A stretch of 64,000 nucleotides of DNA, taken from the NCBI RefSeq assembly GCF_004193775.1, contig NC_041019.1:8914204-8978203 (forward strand), in the 5' to 3' direction. A program made the translations under genes and the position numbers. The stretch comes from Glycine soja (lineage: Eukaryota > Streptophyta > Magnoliopsida > Fabales > Fabaceae). Positions 1-11,900 of the stretch are shown here, piece after piece. Under the pieces are notes generated by a model that ran no database searches, had not been told where the DNA came from, and saw only the letters and a list, made by a program, of their open reading frames with translations. Numbering within the stretch: position 1 is the first letter of the stretch; each line of letters starts with the position of its first letter.

Positions 1-129
1 GTTACTTTTGCATGACATGAATAAAAAAAAGCAACAAAAAAGTATTTTAGCTGTATCAGATAAAAACATGCCTTTAATTTTCTTCTTTTAGCTGCAAAAT
101 TTCCATTAGCAAATGTAGTTGGCATTCAT

Positions 130-640
130 TCGATCCATCCTCCCAAGACCTCAATCTTCAAGTGCTTCCTCACATTTCTTTAGCAAGTTGCTCAGCTGAA
201 TCTTCCTCAGAAGCCATCTGTGTAATCTTTTATTCCAGCTTCTCGAAAACGTAGTCTTCATCTTCAAAACTTGTATGTCATCTCTCTTTGTCTCACCCTA
301 AAATCATCCCATCAATCATTTAACATCACAATAAACACAAGAAATCATATGATAAATCAACTAAAAAACAGTGGATTAAAATTAAAAACATTGGAAAATA
401 CTAGAATGGAGCTCTTATGACAACAAACTAATATAGGTGTTTCTCATATATATAATTATAAAAACTCTTATAGTTCAAAACTGTTTATTCTCTCCTCAAA
501 TATCACAACTGATAACAAAACAATAAATATATATGGCTTTCAAAAGATTACCAGCTTCATGGACCTTTCGATATTCATTCTTAGTCCTGTAATTCCATGC
601 TTTGGCCTTCCCCCTTCTAAAAGGCCCAACAATGGGCAAT
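130..640 (-). pseudogene. Possible captured host-gene fragment, two exon-like blocks
   Basis: On the minus strand an open block at about 640-551 encodes a stretch including GPFRRGKAKAWNYRTKNEYR and ends in CTG|GTAATC, a plausible donor. A second block at about 298-127 begins after an acceptor-like AG and reads through DDIQVLK; beyond it one frame gives FEKLE-stop-KITQMASEEDSAEQLAKEM, so it is frameshifted or broken. Charged composition and splice-like edges suggest exons taken from a host gene by the CACTA element, as this superfamily often does. I do not recognise the parent gene. Confidence 0.3.
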
Positions 641-989
641 CGATATCTCGCAAAAAGAGATAAATGCTATATCAAGTTTAAATACAAGAATTGAGTCAAT
701 GGTACAAATCAAATTCAATATATTCTTGTAAATTGATGATGGCATGAAACAACCACCCTCAATACTGATGCAGAGACATTTGACTCCCATAACTGTATAT
801 GTAGGATAGTAGATAGTGGAATAAACCACTTATTATGAACATTTATTAGATATAAAGTAATAACTTTATTACATTATATGCTAAAAATTATAATATAGTT
901 ATCTATCATATGAATATAATTGTATATCTATATATCCTCAATTATATAATACATTACACGACGTATCAGTAAAGACATTCCATCCCTTC

Positions 990-3142
990 TCTTCCATGGT
1001 CGGCAAGACATTCTGAACACTGCGATTGGCCGACCTGAGCATGGGGGTCGCGTTCGGGCAGCAGGCTCAGGTGTCACTATTACTCAGTACTACGGAAGGG
1101 CATCAAGGACATGCAGCAGCTCATCCACATCCATCAGCCAACAACAACTAGATGAAGTTGTTGCAAGGCTTAGGGAAGACATGACTGGGCAGATTAGGGA
1201 AGAATTGAGGACTCAAATTAAGGAAGAATTGAGGACTCAGCTAGAAGAGGAAAATAAGAGGAGCTTGGAAATAATGACCAATGCATTGAAAGAGGCTATT
1301 AAAAAAGAGTTGTCAAATAAAGGATCCCCAGAGCTACTCCAAATTCAGTCGGACATACAACAAGTAGCTGCGCGTGTCAGCACACAGGGAAGTAATGTTG
1401 TTACCAATGTCCAGGCTTCACAAGAACATCATGCTGATGCCATACCATTGATGGGACTGTATGTGCAGCTTAAGGATGGTACAACAAGGTTTGTAGAAAT
1501 ATTACCTTACTTACAATTTAATCGGACTTTTGTTTTTTCTTGCAGCTGTAATTGTTGGGTTTGGTTTGTGTTTTGTTCATCGTTTAGTTTCTGTTTTATA
1601 TGCATTAATTTTTGCTTTGTTTATGGTTCATTTAAGGTTGGTGGCCATGGGGAAAATAATGGAGGGGGATTCAGTCATACACACAGTGGCATATGCAGAT
1701 GATGTTGTCAGGGTAAGTGTAGAAACAGTTATTGATCCTGAGGCTGAGGTCCCCTATGCCACGTCAGAAATACAATATGTGAAGCAGGCCGTCGATACAT
1801 TTGTAGCTTGGCCCACACACCTTGTGAAAGCTGTATTAGATGAGGTAACATGTTTGATTTGACATACATAAAGTAAAACATTGAGACATTACAGTACAAA
1901 TACTCACCCACTTTCATTAACCATGTAGGTTCCACAAAGTATTCCACACAACGAGGATGCACATGTGCCGAAGCCGACTAATGTGGACGCAGATGATCCG
2001 TTGCGTGGATTGATAAAGTATAGTTTCGATATTTACGACAACCCACTTGAAATCAACTTTGATGGGAGGTTTCTTGGAATTGTAGATGCATCTGCATCGA
2101 TATTCATTACATATTCAGATGTTAGTGAAATAATAGCAGGAGACAAAAGTCTGAACATATCTGTCATACAATTATGGTTAATGTAAGTCAAATCCTTCAT
2201 TTATTTATTCGTCATTCATTCTATATCATGATCCACTACAATACTTTCAAATCATGTGAATAGGTATATTCATGAGTGGAGTCAGATATTCAGTCAAGGT
2301 TTCATGTATGCATTCCTTGAGCCACAGTCGTTGGTTTGTTCAAAGGAAAGACGCAGCGAATGCGAACAATATCTTCTAAGATGGCTTAAGGAATCTGACC
2401 GAGAGGTGTACATTGGACCTTACTTCCATCAGTAAGTGTTATTTAACAAACATACTTCAAATGATGTTTGGGTGTATACGTATCTAATGTGCATCACATG
2501 CAGGGCACATTGGCAACTCGTAGTTTTGTGTCCTAGGCAACATGTTGTTGTTTGGTTCTGTTCCTTGCGTAGGAAACCTGATATGCATATCAAAGCTACA
2601 ATTAATAGGTTATCTCATACCATATAAATTTTTACAAGCCTTCTTTAATGGGCATTATTGATTGACATGTTGTATATGTGTTGATGTGGTTTTTTAAAAG
2701 CAGTGTAATGACGAAATTGAAGACGACCTTGTCTCCTGAAACTAAGGCAGTTGCACCTAAGTGGATTGAAGTAAAGGTTAGTCAGCTATGTACCATGCGT
2801 TATTGTTGTCTAGGTAAGTCATGAAATTATGTAATGTATACGATGTTCAAATGTTTTCCATATGTAGAGTCACGTTCAAACCGGCTGTTATGAATGTGGA
2901 TATTATGTAATGCATTGGATCTGGAACATCATAGCCAGCGACATAAAGAGTGACTGGTCCATGGTATGCATAAACTTCAGTGCAATTGGAACTGAATTTT
3001 TATATTTGCAGTACTAACTAACAATTATGAATACTTGCAGTGGTTTGCTAATGACACACCGTTGGACATCGACATGATCACCACAATTCGAAAAAAATGG
3101 GCAACATTTTTTTTAAAGATGGCAATAAGTAAAAACGGCTAA
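990..3142 (+). CDS. CACTA-encoded Ulp1-like cysteine protease family protein (5' end uncertain)
   Basis: Splice-consistent exons: about 990-1488, 1637-1845, 1929-2182, 2264-2431, 2504-2608, 2704-2776, 2868-2963 and 3041-3142 (stop TAA). All junctions after the first exon are GT-AG and keep frame; for example 1488/1637 joins AG+G to give Arg before LVAMGKI. The first exon encodes a Gln/Glu-rich coiled-coil-like stretch (REELRTQIKEELRTQLEEEN) and carries no certain start codon. The C-terminal half matches the Ulp1 fold as seen in plant CACTA elements: a His-Trp pair (AHWQLVV) at exon start 2504 and a Cys-containing YECGYYVMHW block near 2897-2926. The expected Asp after the VVVWF strand is not obvious, so activity is uncertain. 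Its role in transposition is unknown. Frame is intact, so this copy may be young. Confidence 0.75.
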
Positions 3143-3360
3143 TGATGGCGTAGGAGTATTTCTTTTTTCCTGTATTTGAGACAATTGTTATGTTATTTTA
3201 CACAGCGGCTATTTTATTTTCGGTCATGCTACTGTGATTCATAATGAATCACAAATCCTATAATGGTGATTGCGTGCAATGGTTTTCTGTTCATATAATT
3301 GTAGTAATATATTGTCTTTACCCCCTTCTACTGCATTGCATCTGCATTTGATTACCACAG

Positions 3361-4160
3361 CAACAATTAAGTGCAGCTATAGTACCACCAAGCTTGGCAC
3401 TACAGCAGTTAACTGAACAAATGAAGTGTCCACAGTCATTGGATGGTTGCCTGGTAGAGGTACATGTTATAAACTAATAAGATTTCCTACGTGTTAGGTA
3501 TAATTATTAAGAAGAGGCACTATATATATAGACTTTTATATATAAAGCTTATTAGAGTTTTAACACACTCTCCACTGTTGGTCCTCAATTTATTGAGAAT
3601 TATAAAATCAGAATAATGACTCATCATATGAGTAGTTGGACCTGTAAAATTTGTGATTTTTAAGAAATTTGAGCCAACAAAAAAGAGTGTTCAAGAGAAT
3701 GTGTTAGAGACAGTGTTGCTACCATTTCTCTGTTTAGGAATGGTGTTTGTAGTTATTAGTGAAAATAGAAATAGAAAATACTTTCCTTATGTCAAACAGG
3801 CTTCTGCATTACTATTTTTAGTTTTTACAACATTATGATAGATCATTATATATTTTTTCTTTCTCTAAAACAAATGATTTGTTTATTGTCTTGGGGTGGT
3901 GTATATAAAAACTGATCAACACATTTTACTTTTCTTTTTTTGCCTGTTCATTCCAATGTACAAATGATTGGCTTATGATGCAACAAAATCTAAATCAGGA
4001 ACTAAGTAGCTCTTTTAATATAAAACATGTTTTCTTTATCTTTTACTTTTCTACAACATTCATGTCCCTTTCCCTTGATGTCTAGGCTGATGTGCTTGTT
4101 GATATATTGAAGATCTATTGAAGATTGTTGATATAATGCTCTCTCATCAGGTATGAAATT
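3361..4160 (+). other. Exon-like blocks downstream of the CACTA ORF; possible captured sequence
   Basis: Position 3361-3459 is open, preceded by TTACCACAG and followed by GTACATG, so it has the borders of an exon; it begins QQLSAAIVPPSLALQQLTEQ. A further open stretch at 3653-3838 encodes a Lys/Glu-rich start and a hydrophobic middle (LLPFLCLGMVFVVI). Neither matches a family I recognise. They could be 3' untranslated exons of the CACTA gene or captured host fragments. Confidence 0.25.
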
Positions 4161-4359
4161 TTATAACATGTTCTGTTGGGTGTTTTGCTTCCTGGATTTT
4201 GTGATTTTCAGTGAATTTCATGTAAAAATAAGCTGATCTTGCAACTGATGGATAACTTGGTATAACCCAAATTACACTTTATGTTTATTTTAGTTTATTT
4301 CCTAATATAATTATACTTTCTGCGTGAATGGTATAACCCAGTTTTGTAAGCAGGGCAAC

Positions 4360-4800
4360 TAAAACAACGACGGTCGTTAGTCGACCCGTCTTTATAGCCT
4401 TATAAAACAACGACGGTCGTTAGTCGACTCGTCTTTATAGCGTTCTCCAACAACGACGGTCGTTCCAAGACCCGTCTTTATACCTTCCTTCAACAATGAC
4501 GGGTGTGCGTAAGCCCGATGTTGAAATTTTTAAAAGCAACAACGGGTGCATCTTCCACCCGTCTTTATAGATTTCTGAAACAACGTCGGGCCCAAATGAC
4601 ACCCGACGTTGAAATCGATCCGAACAACAACGGTGCTCCTGAAAATCCGTCGTTGACTTATGTTATATAACGACTATTGTTAATTGCGCACTGACGTCGT
4701 CTTCTGACATTACAAAGACGGTGGTTAGGCTGACCGATGTCGTTGTTGTCGACTTACAACGACATCTGTAACAAAGATGGTAGGAGGCCCGACGTAGATA
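4360..4800. repeat. CACTA subterminal repeat array
   Basis: A 17-25 bp motif (core ACGACGGTCGTTAG plus CCCGTCTTTATAG) recurs at about 4365, 4404 and 4450 in near-identical form and then decays into inverted and variant copies (CAACGTCGGGCCC, ACCCGACGTTG, AAGACGGTGG) up to about 4800. Local GC is clearly above the flanks. Such arrays in CACTA elements bind the TnpA-type protein; binding here is inferred. Confidence 0.8.
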
Positions 4801-4841
4801 GCTTAGTTTGACCGATGTAGAATCTGCTTTTTGTAGTAGTG

Positions 4842-6965
4842 AATAAAGGACCTAAGTAAAATTTTAAAAATAAAAAAGACTTAATTGAACTATTTTTAAA
4901 AATTACAAGATCTAGTTGAACCTTTTAATATTAAGAGGATCAAATTTAACCAAAACAATTAATTAAATAACTAAAATAGTAATTAAACCAAAAACTAAAA
5001 ATGAGTTTAGGTTAGTAAAACACTTGTCAGTTCACTAATTCAACCACAAAATCCATCAGGTCGCTCTAGTTCATACTAGTTCAATGGCATGTCCAATTCA
5101 ATTTAAAACTCAAACAGATTCTACCACCGAATCTTGATCCAACACTATTAGTCTATGTCAATTTTTTTTTTATATTGTTTGAGTCGATTTTTAAAACTAA
5201 GAGTAAGAGTCACCACAAAAGGCTGGGAGGGCATAAAAGTGTAAAATCATTTGAGTCGATTTGCTTTTTGTTGTTTTAAAATTTTAATGAGTAAAATTAT
5301 AACATTTTAAAATTTAAGTAATTTTGTAAAATAATCACTAATCGATTGTACTTAAGAATAAGAACTTCAGCTTCTAGTATCTTTTTAAATGTGTTTTGCA
5401 AAAGTCTAACATAATTCCCTGCTCACCATATTAACATATTTTGTCAAAATTTTTTATTTTATTAAGGATATATGTTGTTAACTAAGTCAAATATTTTTTT
5501 TGAGAATTAATATTGAAGTAATAATATATTTTTTAAATATGAATTTAATTAAATTAATTGTGTGTTAGAAATGAAAATGTAAAAATAAAATTTTGGATTG
5601 TTTTTACTATTTGTACCTAGATGCAATTTTATATTTAGTGGTTCATAAAGAATGAACTCATGTTATTTAAATGAATGATATAAATATTTGAATCTAATTA
5701 AAATGCTCTTTCACGATATAAATGATTTAAAAATGTTATTTGATTATATTTTAGTGTACACGGTAAATTTATTATATTTATAATAATTATCTTAAAATTA
5801 TGTAAATAATAATTTTTAATTATTTAACAGTATAATTTTTTTAACAAATCTCTTGATTGAATCTAAAAAAAAATTAATCAACGAAATCTCTTAGTTGAAT
5901 CTAAAAAAAAAATTAATCAACGAAATTGAAAATAAATATCAAGAGATTTACAATTACTCATGCACTGGATTCAATTACTTGAGTTAGATTTCGTTGTTAA
6001 TCTACATAAGATTTCACTTGACTTATTCATTTATTAAAAAGAATTCAAATTTAAATTTTTTATAAAACATGTTTAAGTAAAAATTGTTAAGTCTTATGCT
6101 AAAAAAATGTTAAGTTTTAGCCCTTAAAAGAAGGTTTATTAAGTTTTGATACTCGCACCCTTAAACTTTTTTTCAAATAATACAAAATGTCACACTATTT
6201 TCTATTCACACATTAATCCCTTTTATGTTTAAAAATATTACTCATATATGTTACACAAACACCCCGACTCCTACAAGAGAAGTTATTGTAATGGTTAAAA
6301 AAGAGATGTATAATTTCAAGAAACCTTAGTGATGATTAGTATAATTTACTGAAGTTTTAAAATATATCATTTTTTTATATTAAACATATATTATAATATT
6401 ATTTCATTATACATCATATATTACCAAATATGCCTCTTGGAAAAATGCTTGGTATCTCTATAATTTTTTTTATTATAAATTATATATAATGCATATACAT
6501 AATATCTATAATACTTTTATTATCTAAAATAATATAAAAATGTATAATTATCAATAATAATTTTCAATTAAAATAGTTTATTTAGACAAATCATGCTAGA
6601 ACAAGCAAATTTATCTATGCAGGCAGTTAGAAAAAAGTTATTTATGCATATGAGTTATTATAAGTTTCAAATTTTATATCTTATAATTTAACTATTATAA
6701 ATATTATTTATCTATAAAAATAATTATCTATATGTGTTATTAAATTTTTTAATATTATTATAAGTTACTTTTTCTATGTTGTTTTTTCACTCTAAGTAAA
6801 TTAAAAAAGACAACATTATTAATAATAAATATTATATTATTATTTGTACACTAATACTATTTTATATTTTTATACTAATGAATAAAAAATTACAATATCA
6901 TATAATTGATCATTATGAAAGAACTTTGTTGTTATTATTATTGTTTTTGTTGTTCTTATTATTAT
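4842..6965. other. AT-rich intergenic DNA, no gene seen
   Basis: No supported coding region. It contains homopolymer A/T runs and one short direct duplication: 5846-5883 and 5884-5922 repeat a 38-39 bp unit beginning AAATCTCTT and ending TTAATCAACG, with few mismatches. Confidence 0.6.
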
Positions 6966-7237
6966 TATGAGAATAAAAAAATATATATTGTTAAAATTGA
7001 CTCTTATTTTTACCTTCAATAAACAATTGTGCTAGAACTAGATAATTCATTCATTCCTTCTAGTTTTGATGAATAACAACAATATAAATTTATGATTATT
7101 AATTATCTACATATAAAAGTAAATGACACACTATATGAAAACATTATGGTAATAACTTCCTATACTTCAGCTCATTTTATGATTGTCATTCACTCTACAA
7201 TTTTCTACTTGGTTTTCAAAAGTAATATTCAGCTTTG

Positions 7238-7309
<72 letters not shown>

Positions 7310-7613
7310 ACGATGGTGATGATGATGCATCATCCTCAAGGTATGAAATTTATAAGAAAAAAAAATATAATGTTAAAATTGACTCTTATTTATACCTTCA
7401 CTAAACAATTGTGTTAGAACTAGATCATGCATTCATTCCCTTTAGTTTTGATGATAACAACAATATGAATTTATGATTACTAATGATCTACATGTAAAAT
7501 CAAATGACACGTCATATGAAAATATTATGGTAATAACTCCCAATACTTCAACTTCGTTTATAATTGTCATTTACTCTACAATTTTGTACTTGCTTTTCAA
7601 AAGTAATATTCAG
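6966..7613. repeat. About 265-bp direct duplication flanking a TTA microsatellite
   Basis: Copy one runs about 6971-7234 and copy two about 7352-7613. Both run from TGTTAAAATTGACTCTTATT through TTTTCAAAAGTAATATTCAG with roughly 85-90% identity by eye. Between them lies an uninterrupted TTA/ATT run (about 7239-7308) and a short GATGATGCATCATCC segment. Confidence 0.85.
7239..7308. repeat. (TTA)n microsatellite, about 23 units
   Basis: Perfect trinucleotide run of about 70 bp. Apparent ORFs of poly-Leu, poly-Tyr and poly-Ile in the three plus frames are artefacts of this repeat. Confidence 0.95.
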
Positions 7614-8906
7614 CATCGGACACACTTTAATAGAACAAACGTTGAAAAGTAGTGAATCATCCACTATGCTTTTATCACATGTCCAAAAGGATACTTAAAC
7701 AATTACATAAATATTTCTCTCTTTTACAAGTAGATTCATTCATACTACAATTTGTCTGCTTTGGATTATTCCTTGCTACTTGATTTAAACCAACATTTGA
7801 ATCTAGCATGATTGAGACAGATTTAGAAAGAACATATTCAAGATCAATCCACTACTAGAATTATGAAGATCTTGCCTTATTTAGAAAGATTTGCACATCC
7901 AACTATCAATGTGTCATAAACACTAACAACAGTCAAATATTGAATGCTTTGATCCCAAAGAAGATCTACTCGTCTAGCATTTATAAAAGGCAATTCATTT
8001 CAACATTCAAAGACCACGAAAAACAAGAGAGAAAAGTAATCAAATCGAGAAATAAAAGAGAAAAGGATATCATTTCAAGAAAAACACTGAGCTTAGAGAC
8101 TTTATTCTTTGCCTAGCAAAGTGCAATTCTGAGATTCAATTTTCATTGTAAACACACTCCATGAGTGTTGGAATTTTTTATTCTATTCCAAGCAGTTGTT
8201 TGAGAAAGCCAAGAGTGACTTAGTGATAAAATAATATTTGGGTGTCTTAGATTCAACGGGAGTCTAAGGGTTGCACCAGTAGTGCCTTAGAGAATATTTG
8301 TAAGCTAGGAGTAACAAGATAAAATACTTGTTGTAATCAGTTTGATTAGTGGAACTCTTTATTGATTAGTAAAAGAGAATTGGACATAACTTAGGTTGAG
8401 TGAACCAGTATATAACTGAGTGTTTCTACTACTCTCCTTTAGCTTTTCATAGTATTTTTAAGGCATATTATAGACACATCTTTGCACACAAGTTTTTCAT
8501 TAATAACCATTATTTATAAATCACTGGATGACGGTCCTTTACTAATTGTGAAGTTACCCATCATTGGACGATAGTCCTTGTGAACTATTTTGTTTATAAA
8601 TCACTTCCATTATTGAATTTTTTATAAAAGGTTATCCAACACACTATTCAACTCTCCCCCCTTCTAGTATAATTTATTGTATTTCAAATTGAATTTCCCT
8701 TTTTTCATTAAAAGGCACTAGGCAACCATATTAGTACACATTTTACAAAATTTCATCTAAACAAGTATGTCAGTGAAGCCATTGCATATTTTTTTTTTTG
8801 AAAAAAAATGGTGAATCTTATTTATGCACCCCAAATACATAAAGATCACATAGTCATGCACATTAGTACTTGTATCAATTCCTCTCCATGTAAATTGCTT
8901 ACAAAC

Positions 8907-11900
8907 TTAGCCATAGGGATTTCTGAATGTCTTCAAGAGGTTAGGAACATCATAAGCAAGCATGTCATCCACTGTTTGTATCATTTTTTTGTTCAATTTC
9001 TCAAACTTGTCAATGTTGTAACCACTCAAGGTCTCTTTGAAATGTTCAACATTTGGAAAGTCACCAGGTGGTAGATGGAACTCCTTTTGTATCTGTTAGC
9101 AATTTTTGTTACACATAAGCATTTTTAATTTTAAAGAATTATCATAGCTACACATGCATGAAACTGGACTAATATAAAGTAAAATTCATACCTTAACAAA
9201 TTCAGTATCCAAATTATCAATGAGCTTTTGCTGAGCTTTAGCTTTGCCTATCATAGCAGGCATCTGCTTCTTAAGATGACTAATAATATAAGCATGTATC
9301 TTAGCAGCTCGTGCTCGTTTTACAAACTCATTGATCTATAATACACACAAATATTAGTTCAGTTATGAAAATAAAGCAACTTTAATAAATAAAACACAAT
9401 TAGTTATTAAATTGATATTAGAATTTAAGAGATCAAATATAAGCATATAGTAGCAATTATAAGATGTAAATCAAAACAAGAATAATTAAGATTCTATTTA
9501 TGAAATTTTGGGTAAATTATATTTTTCATCACTGAACTTTTTGCTAATTATGGTTTTGGTTCCTAAACTTGTTGACAACCGACCAACATCCTCTAAATTT
9601 TTTCTATCATAGCTTTTAGTACTATCTGTCTATTTTAGCTGTTAAGTGATGATGCAGCAATGGTTTTATTATTACTTTATTAAGATTCATTTTATGGCGG
9701 CTAAAAATCACTAGAAAATCGTTTCCCTAGAAAAAAACTAAACTCAAGTTCCCAACATTCTTATTTTCACACTCAGATTTCCTCAACACTCACGAATGAA
9801 ATAAAGATTCAGATCTTGGACATAAATGCTTTTTTGAGTTAATCTAAAAACCTTTCATGCATCTGGTACAAACTCTTCCTTATCTTTGCATACACTTCAC
9901 CCAGTTCCTCCATCCTAACTGCTCCATTGGGCTCATCGTAGCCTCCACTATGCTCTCCTCACTATCATGTGCCCAATCCATAATCCCCATCTTCATGGCC
10001 TCCACCACCGCGGCCTTCACATTTCCTAGCACCATAACGCACAATGTCATCAGCGACTTCATCATAGCCAAGTGCTAGTACTGATGACATTGTCATATGT
10101 ACAACCACAATGTCACTGCATCACAACCTCAATGTTGAGAATGACTTTCATTGGCTTCACTCCGCGACCTATGCACCATTCCATGTTATCGTCTTCTTAG
10201 TTGCCTCTTTTTGAAATTGGAGGAGTTGAAGCTCTTGCATGCTTTGGTGTGCATCTCGAAGATGAGCATATATAAGGATCAAAACTTAGAGTTTTGCGAT
10301 GCTTTAAGGATAATCATTTTTGTGTTTCAATTTGAAATTGTTATAGGCAGTGTTATAAAAATTGGATCGGCCCTTTTGATCGAACTAGTTGGATAGGAAA
10401 TTGAAAATTGTTGTGCATGCTTAGTTTTTGTATTGAATTTGCACAAAAAATTTCTTAATTTTTCTCATTTGTTACTTAGTTTGATCTCAATAAGTTAAAA
10501 TTTAGTGTTCTTTTATATTTTTAGTTTATTGATGATAATTTTAGTAAATTCACTAGTTTTAGTTGTGGTTTGTAAAGTTTTGGTGCACTAACAAGGATGG
10601 AAGAACTTTTGGATTGATGAAGAAGTGCACTTAGCATGCAAACCAAGCTCAGCCTATGAGACACTTTGGAAGGCCAAGTGGCAAGAATCTTGAGACAACT
10701 TAGCCAATTTTTCCACTGCCACTGATTTAGGCTAAGCACACATGCTGGGCTTAGCACACAAGCCTTAATGAGACAGTGCAACATTTTGGAGCAAAAAACT
10801 TTAAAAAGGAGGAATGTTCTTAGGGCTGGGTACTCAATGGGTTTAGAAAAAATAAAATATTGGGTGCCCTTGTTCTTCTTTATTTTTCTATTGTCTCTTC
10901 TTCTCTTATTCCCATTCTTATTTTAGGTCTCTAACGTGTATGAGAGGCTAACTTTACCATTGTTGGGGGATTGGATATAAAAATCTCCATGATGTAACTA
11001 TATATATTATCCATTTAATGTTATCTCAATATTATTGCTTCCTTTCTATGCTTATTGCCTTATTTATGGTTTAATCACTCATGTGCATGTATGTTGTAGT
11101 GTATAGATCATTGGGAAATGTCTTTTCACTAAGAACAAAAAAGGGGCTTCTAGTTAACTCACATCTAGCAATGGAATGGTGTTGACTAGCCTTTGATAAA
11201 CCTTTGCTCTTGATCAAATCACTGAGTTTAACTCGCTAAGGGATATAAGGAGTGAATCAAGTGATTTAGGTTCTTTCACATAAATTATGGTTAGAGTAAA
11301 TTAGTTGGTTAAAGTAATAGATGAAATAACATTGATTGGTGGAACATCATTACCATTACATCAAGAGTTCATTTGGTAGGTCAAGCACCCAACATTCTCA
11401 CAAATTTTGCACTTATCTTATCTTGCACTCAAAGTGTTTATGTTTTTGACCCTTTGAACGTTGTACCATCTTTTTATGTCTTTACTTAGATTTGAAATTC
11501 CTATGTTTTGTTATAAAAATCAATCAAAGCTTTTTTTTATTTATTCTCTTAGAACTTGGTTCATGCAAACTACATAGCACAAGCAAAGTTCCTATGGATA
11601 CGACACTCATCTTACCTACTTGTGCGATTAGGTTCACTTGCTAATTGGTTAACAGAAACTGAAGCTATTGTCGATCCGATTGACAAATTGGAACACTAAT
11701 GCAACTGACCCAATAAAAATCGATTAGCTCGTTGTTAAACTGGTAAAATTGGTGCTTAAACTTGTCTATTTCACTCATTTTTTTAATGCTAATACACTTT
11801 TTCACTGATGAATTTGTACTCTACATTGCCTACCCTTGTACCTTTTCATGACACGCTACACAAACTACTTATTCCATATGCATATTACTCCTTTTTTCCT

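Larger units (their letters stand above)
1..4841 (+). mobile_element. CACTA (En/Spm-type) transposon, 3' portion
   Basis: Class II element whose right end is clear: the reverse complement of 4828-4841 reads CACTACTACAAAAA, the classic CACTA terminus. Just inside, 4360-4800 holds tandem subterminal motifs (ACGACGGTCGTT, CCCGTCTTTATAG and variants), a usual binding platform for CACTA transposases. A multi-exon gene with a Ulp1-like protease domain occupies about 990-3142. No left terminal repeat was found, so the element starts left of the window or has lost that end. The 3 bases after the terminus are AAT; the target duplication cannot be tested without the left end. Putative captured host exons lie at both ends (described separately). 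Confidence 0.85.
6966..8690. mobile_element. Decayed LTR-retrotransposon-like sequence (non-coding)
   Basis: The block beginning GTGCTAGAACTAGAT, with TTTTGATGATAACAACAAT inside, and the later stretch ending near CTCTCCCCCCTTCTAG at about 8652-8668 resemble long terminal repeats of legume Ty1/copia-type elements. There is no coding capacity, no clear TG...CA borders and no target duplication that I can define. It lies just beyond the 3' end of the EHD gene (8907), so it may overlap that gene's 3' UTR or downstream region. Confidence 0.35.

Noticed and set aside
7092..7417. Open frames of poly-Leu, poly-Tyr and poly-Ile
   Set aside because: All come from the TTA microsatellite read in three frames; no coding support on either side.
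9857..10396. Overlapping open frames on both strands as a real gene
   Set aside because: They lie inside the Mutator-type element in an EHD intron, end without conserved motifs, and one runs across the junction with the nested element.
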